DNA from: Ophiosphaerella korrae
Taxonomy: Eukaryota > Ascomycota > Dothideomycetes > Pleosporales > Phaeosphaeriaceae
Assembly: GCA_028456385.1 (NCBI GenBank)
Contig: JALNQF010000362.1
Coordinates: forward strand, 1 to 40,550
Direction of reading: 5' to 3'
DNA length: 40,550 nt
The number at the start of each line of letters is the position of its first letter. The first letter of the stretch is position 1. Below, piece after piece: positions 36,375-40,550 of the stretch. A model generated the notes under the pieces. That model worked only from the letters and a program-made list of their open reading frames with translations. It was not told the origin of the DNA and ran no database searches. The position numbers and the translations under genes were made by a program.

Positions 36375-37085
36375 GAGAACTAATATTACTATTACTAGAT
36401 AGAGAGGCAATAGGATTACCTAATACAAGACCTACTATAACAATACTAAACGCTTTATCTAAGTCTAGCTTAGCTTCTAGAGCTACTAACTATTTAGCTA
36501 ATTTCTTATTATTTAACGCCTTTATCTTATAAAGATAAGAGAGATAAGCTTAATTCTTTACTAGCTTACTCTACGTAAGCTCTTAGATCTACTTATACTT
36601 AGCTTTAGCTTCTATAATTTAAGATAGTAATTTCTCTTAAGTCTAGTTAATAGCTCTCTCTATTATTATTAAGCCTAGACGCAAGAATAAGTATAATAAA
36701 CGTATACTTAGAAAGAGAAATACTAGATACGTTACAAGAACTACGTATATTTATATAAATACACACCTTATAGGCCCTACTATTGTTTGTAGAAATAATA
36801 TAAGAAAGGGACTTAGGGTTTAACTTAGGAAAAGTATAATAAGAACAAGGAAATATTTTAATACTATTGTGTAATACGTAATCTATAAGGAGGTAGTAAT
36901 AACGTATAGATAAAATAACTATAGAGAGTAATAAAGAACTATAAATTAATAAAGAAAGTAGATTAATAACTTTAGCTCTAGGGTAGATAAACGAAGACCT
37001 ACCTAAAAAAGAGGATAGTATTACAATAGTAACAAGAGAGCTATAGATAGGACTAATAAGCCCTATAATAATTAACTTAAACCTA
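36375..37085 (+). other. 3' internal segment of gypsy copy 2
   Basis: This lies between the gag-pol end and LTR 3 and differs from the corresponding part of copy 1 up to about 37024. On the minus strand 36440-36700 has a fairly open frame with a coiled-coil-like composition (KLAKQLVALEAKLDLDKAF, RIP stops read through). On the plus strand 36960-37085 is open as well (LITLALGQINEDLPKKEDS). Neither is a known gypsy domain. They may be fragments of other genes captured or inserted at this position. Confidence 0.45.
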
Positions 37086-37403
37086 TATAACGCTAAGAGA
37101 TACGAACCTAATTAGGAGGCTATATATAATTAGGACACCTAGGGTAATCTATAATCTATAGACTTTTAGTATTAATAGATTATAGATTACTATAAGTATA
37201 TAGTTAGTAGTAATACGTATTACTAAGATAGTATTAGTAATTTAATCCTTTAACTATAGAACGCTAATACAAGATAGTTACAAAATATCTTTTATTATTT
37301 ATAGTTTATTATAGATCCCTATACAAGCTTTACTATTACTTTATAATCTACTAACTTCTTCTTTAGATAGGTACCTATAGTTAACAACAGGAGGCCTATT
37401 ATA
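37086..37403 (+). mobile_element. LTR 3 of the gypsy tandem
   Basis: Length is 318 bp, starting TATAAC (from TGTAAC) and ending ATTATA (from GTTACA). It matches LTR 2 almost everywhere except for the 47-bp gap. The flanking bases after it (TTAAA) do not match those before LTR 1 (TATAG), so no target duplication frames the tandem as a whole. Confidence 0.87.
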
Positions 37404-40400
37404 TTAAAGCTTAATACAGCTTCTTAATATAGAAAAACTTTAATTAGTATCTTTTTTTCTTTTAGCTATAGCTAGTTAGTAATCTTTATTTTTACTAGCT
37501 ATTCTTCTATAACCTAAGTGCCTATAGAAAAAAGAGTAGTCTTATTAGTAATATATTATTAGAATTGTCTCTAGCTTTAGTTATTATTTACTAGCTACTT
37601 AAGTTCTACTCTTACTTTTTAGTCTAATTAACCCTCTACTTAGTAGGGCTATACTAAGAAGTTATAGACTAGCTATACTTTTTTACCTTTTAACTTATAT
37701 ATAGTATTTAGCTTAAATTATAGTTCTATCTTTAATAAGCTCTTAGGTATCTATTTTCTTCTTTCTACTTATTTCTATATCTCTACGAGGTCTTTTAGGA
37801 TTTCTAAGATACTTTTATCTAAGGAAATACTAGCTTGTTTTATTATTATTAGATCTACTTATAGATTATTCTATAATTCCTAGTATAGATACTAAGTACT
37901 ACTAATAGTTCTCTAGGCGTCTCTTTCTTATTTCTCTATTTTCTAGGTATCTATTTATAGAACTCTACTCTTAGTAGTAAAGTTCTTTACTAGTTTTTCT
38001 ATTATTATTATATTTATCTATCCTATACTTTCTATTCTATTAAATATTACTATAAACTTTATAGAAGTATTTTAATTTTTTAACTAAACTTTATAGTATA
38101 TTTAGCTATTATCTTCTTATTTAAAAGAGTATCGATAATCTATTATAAATAGGTTCCTAAAGATTATTAGGTAAGAGAGACCTCTTATAATAAAGAAGTT
38201 AGACTAGACTTTAATACTTCTAATAATAACTAGTACGCTTTATACAATCTCTTTAAAGGACTCCTTTACTCTATTTATAGTAACTAGCTATACTCTAGCT
38301 ATTTTCTTAGGTATAGAAGTTATACTTAAGCTAGTAGCTAGAGCTATTTTAAAGTAGATTATATTAAGTTCTACTCTTAAGTTAAGTAGGGCTAGTAGTC
38401 TAGTCTTGTAGACCTAGATTATTACTTTTAAGTATTCTTTTCTAAGTCTTTTAATCCTACTAAGTTAGTTATATTCTAAGTACTCTTTTACTATATTTAT
38501 ATTAGCTACAAAACTAGTAAGGCGTATAGGTATAATAAGGAGTACCTTAGTAGAGGAGCCTAAAAGTTTATAGGCTCTACACCTAACGATTTTTCTATTT
38601 ATAGCTTCTACTATTACTTAGTTAAGAATATTAGTATTTATTACGTATAGGTATAGGCTATTCTAAGATAGAGCTACTAGTAGTCCCTTAGAGCTCTAAA
38701 GCGTCTCTCTTAAGTCTTTAGTTATACTTACTATTACTCTTATATTTATAAACTCTTCTAACTTATTTACTATAAAAGTAGGCTTTATAAGCTTCTTAAG
38801 AAAGTCTAGTATATTAGCTAGGAGTATTTATATAAGTAGAAATACTAGTACTTCTATAACTTTTTATATTACCTCTTTAGTATTTAGTTCTAAGGTATTA
38901 ATCTACTTAAGCTTTTTTACGTAGTTCTTTTGTTTATCTATTTTTTTAAGAAGTTATTCTAGATCTATTTCTATTTCTATATTATTAAATTAGGTCTACT
39001 TAGATTTAAGGAATTTAGCCTCTTTTTTGTAATTATTTCGTACAGCTAGAATAGGTACTAAGGGCCCTTAGGTCCTAAACCCTACTATAGTAATATATAT
39101 AGTTTTAGTAATATCTTCTTCTACTAGATCTCTTTTTATTTTTAGTTACTATATCTAGAATCTATTATATTCTTCTACGCTTACTATTCTATCTTCTTCT
39201 AAATTGTTTATTATACTCCTAAGTAAGTTTATTACTACTATTATCTAAAGCTATACTAGCTATTATATTATAGGGTTTAGTATTACCTAAAAGTCTATTT
39301 CTCTATACTTTAGGTCTTGTATTCTCTACTAGATATACTAGATTATTATATTATTCTAGTTACCTCTTACTCTAATCTATTTAATAAACCCTTAGTAAGT
39401 TTACTCTATACCCTATTAGTATCTTCTAGTTTCTAGATTAAACTAAATCTATCTATTAAGTATTAAAGCTTTTCTTTCCTTATAGTTATTAACGTAGTAA
39501 TTTAGGTCTCTATACTTAATATAACTACAAAAGTCTAAACTTATACTTACTACGTTATTCTAATACTAAGGTCCTACGTTATTTTAAAATAGTAGTAGAA
39601 GGTTTTTTTAAAATTATAGCTCTATTACAAAAGGTATTACTAACTATAGGTTTACTATAGCTTAAGGAGTCTATAGATACTTATCTACCTTAATTTATCT
39701 TTCTATAACTAAGTATACCTCTAGTAGCTAGATAAGTTCTTAGGCTCTAGCGTTTAGGTTATTTATAGCTATAAAGGTAATTACTTAGAGTTTTATTATT
39801 TTAAAGTATTCTATAAGATTATTAACTTCTAATTATATAACTTCTATTCCTAGAGGTATTTAGACTCTCCTCTATCCTTAAGTCTAGTTATAAGAGTTAG
39901 GTATAGGCTTTATATTAGGAGGCCTAAATATTCCTTTAGGTATTATATATAGCTATTTCCTATAGCTTATAAGCTTTAGTACGCTTATAGTTTTCTTAAA
40001 GGCTAGGTTAAAACGTTCTACTTGTAGGTCTCTCTATACTAGCTAGTTAAGGTACTTCTAGATTATTTAAAAGTTAAAGTCCTCTATATTTTTATTACTT
40101 AGGTTGTATTTATTAAAAACTTTTTATAGGTAGTACTTATTAAGTCCTTTTACTAGGTAGTATTTCTTTATAGGTTCTATAATTATTCTTACTCTCTAGT
40201 ACTTTATAAACTAAGGGCTAAAGTTATTAAAGTAGTTTTAGAGAAAGAGGTTATCTATAAGTAAGTATTACTATAGCTAGGTTTAGAGTACTTCTTCTAT
40301 CTCTTCTTATTATACTTTATTAGACCCTTAGAACTTATTTCTTATTACCTCTCTAACTTTTACCTAATCTTTAGCTTTCTCTACCTCTACGAACTTAGTT

Positions 40401-40550
40401 ATACTTTGTTTAATAATATCTTTTCTTATCTTATTACTAAACGCGATAATATTATAGATCTAGTCTCTAATAAGCTATCTATAAAAGATTACTTATTCCT
40501 TAATACTATCTAGAAACTCTATTATATTAGTACTAGTAAACTTAAACTTC
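37404..40550 (-). pseudogene. Gag and aspartic protease of another Ty3/gypsy element, truncated
   Basis: On the minus strand the right edge begins with a gag-like N-terminus (KFKFTSTNIIEFLDSI), followed by YYLVKGLNKYY and YLNQLVQRDLQVERFQPS near 40170-40050, a pattern I associate with fungal gypsy gag proteins. Much later LLALLNLRVELNIIY gives the protease active site, with the DSGA codons (38383-38372) read as NLRV. SNFFIIRGLSYLIIFRNLFI matches the later protease strand ending in a glycine-proline loop. A charged linker runs to 37404, where LTR 3 cuts the element; reverse transcriptase and beyond are missing. The start lies outside the window. Stops at Gln/Trp codons show RIP throughout. Placement as gypsy rests on gag and protease patterns only. 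Confidence 0.62.

Overview
The window looks like a transposon-rich, AT-rich accessory compartment of a filamentous ascomycete (Pezizomycotina). Most of it is very poor in CA and TG dinucleotides, rich in TA, and still carries CG. Recognisable proteins read through at Gln and Trp codons that have become TAA or TAG. Cys reads as Tyr, Gly as Arg, Asp as Asn and Met as Ile. That is the footprint of repeat-induced point mutation (RIP). Short fungal-type splicing in the one intact gene also fits an ascomycete. The species cannot be named from the sequence. All family assignments below come from reading motifs by eye; no database search was run.

Layout. 1-3480: RIP-saturated DNA with no recognisable gene but a recurrent, same-strand 11-bp-unit motif every 150-400 bp. 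3480-6000: an unmutated island with a MITE-like inverted repeat, one two-exon bZIP transcription factor gene (minus strand), a divergent short ORF and a 188-bp tandem duplication. 6000-7780: relic of a pogo/CENP-B-type (DDE_1) transposase. 7784-8174: an almost unmutated solo-like LTR with two CG-rich hairpins. 8175-9640: unassigned RIP-mutated DNA. 9640-13185: a Tc1/mariner-like element with long inverted ends, interrupted by a complete Fot1-like element (10810-12658). 13190-14225: second unmutated island with a nearly open, unrecognised ORF. 14226-19850: a second block with the same recurrent motif as 1-3480. 19850-21060: an extremely AT-rich stretch. 21060-23855: RIP-mutated DNA ending in a Ty1/copia-like gag-protease relic. 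23856-37403: two head-to-tail Ty3/gypsy chromovirus copies sharing a middle LTR (LTR-internal-LTR-internal-LTR). 37404-40550: minus-strand gag-protease part of a different Ty3/gypsy element running off the window.

Only the bZIP gene looks functional. The rest is a graveyard in which nesting gives relative ages: the Tc1-like element is older than the Fot1-like one inside it, and the copia relic is older than the gypsy tandem that cuts it. The second gypsy copy is much less damaged than the first and keeps one continuous gag-pol frame. The observation least explained by known element types is the directional motif array in the two blocks at 1-3480 and 14226-19850.
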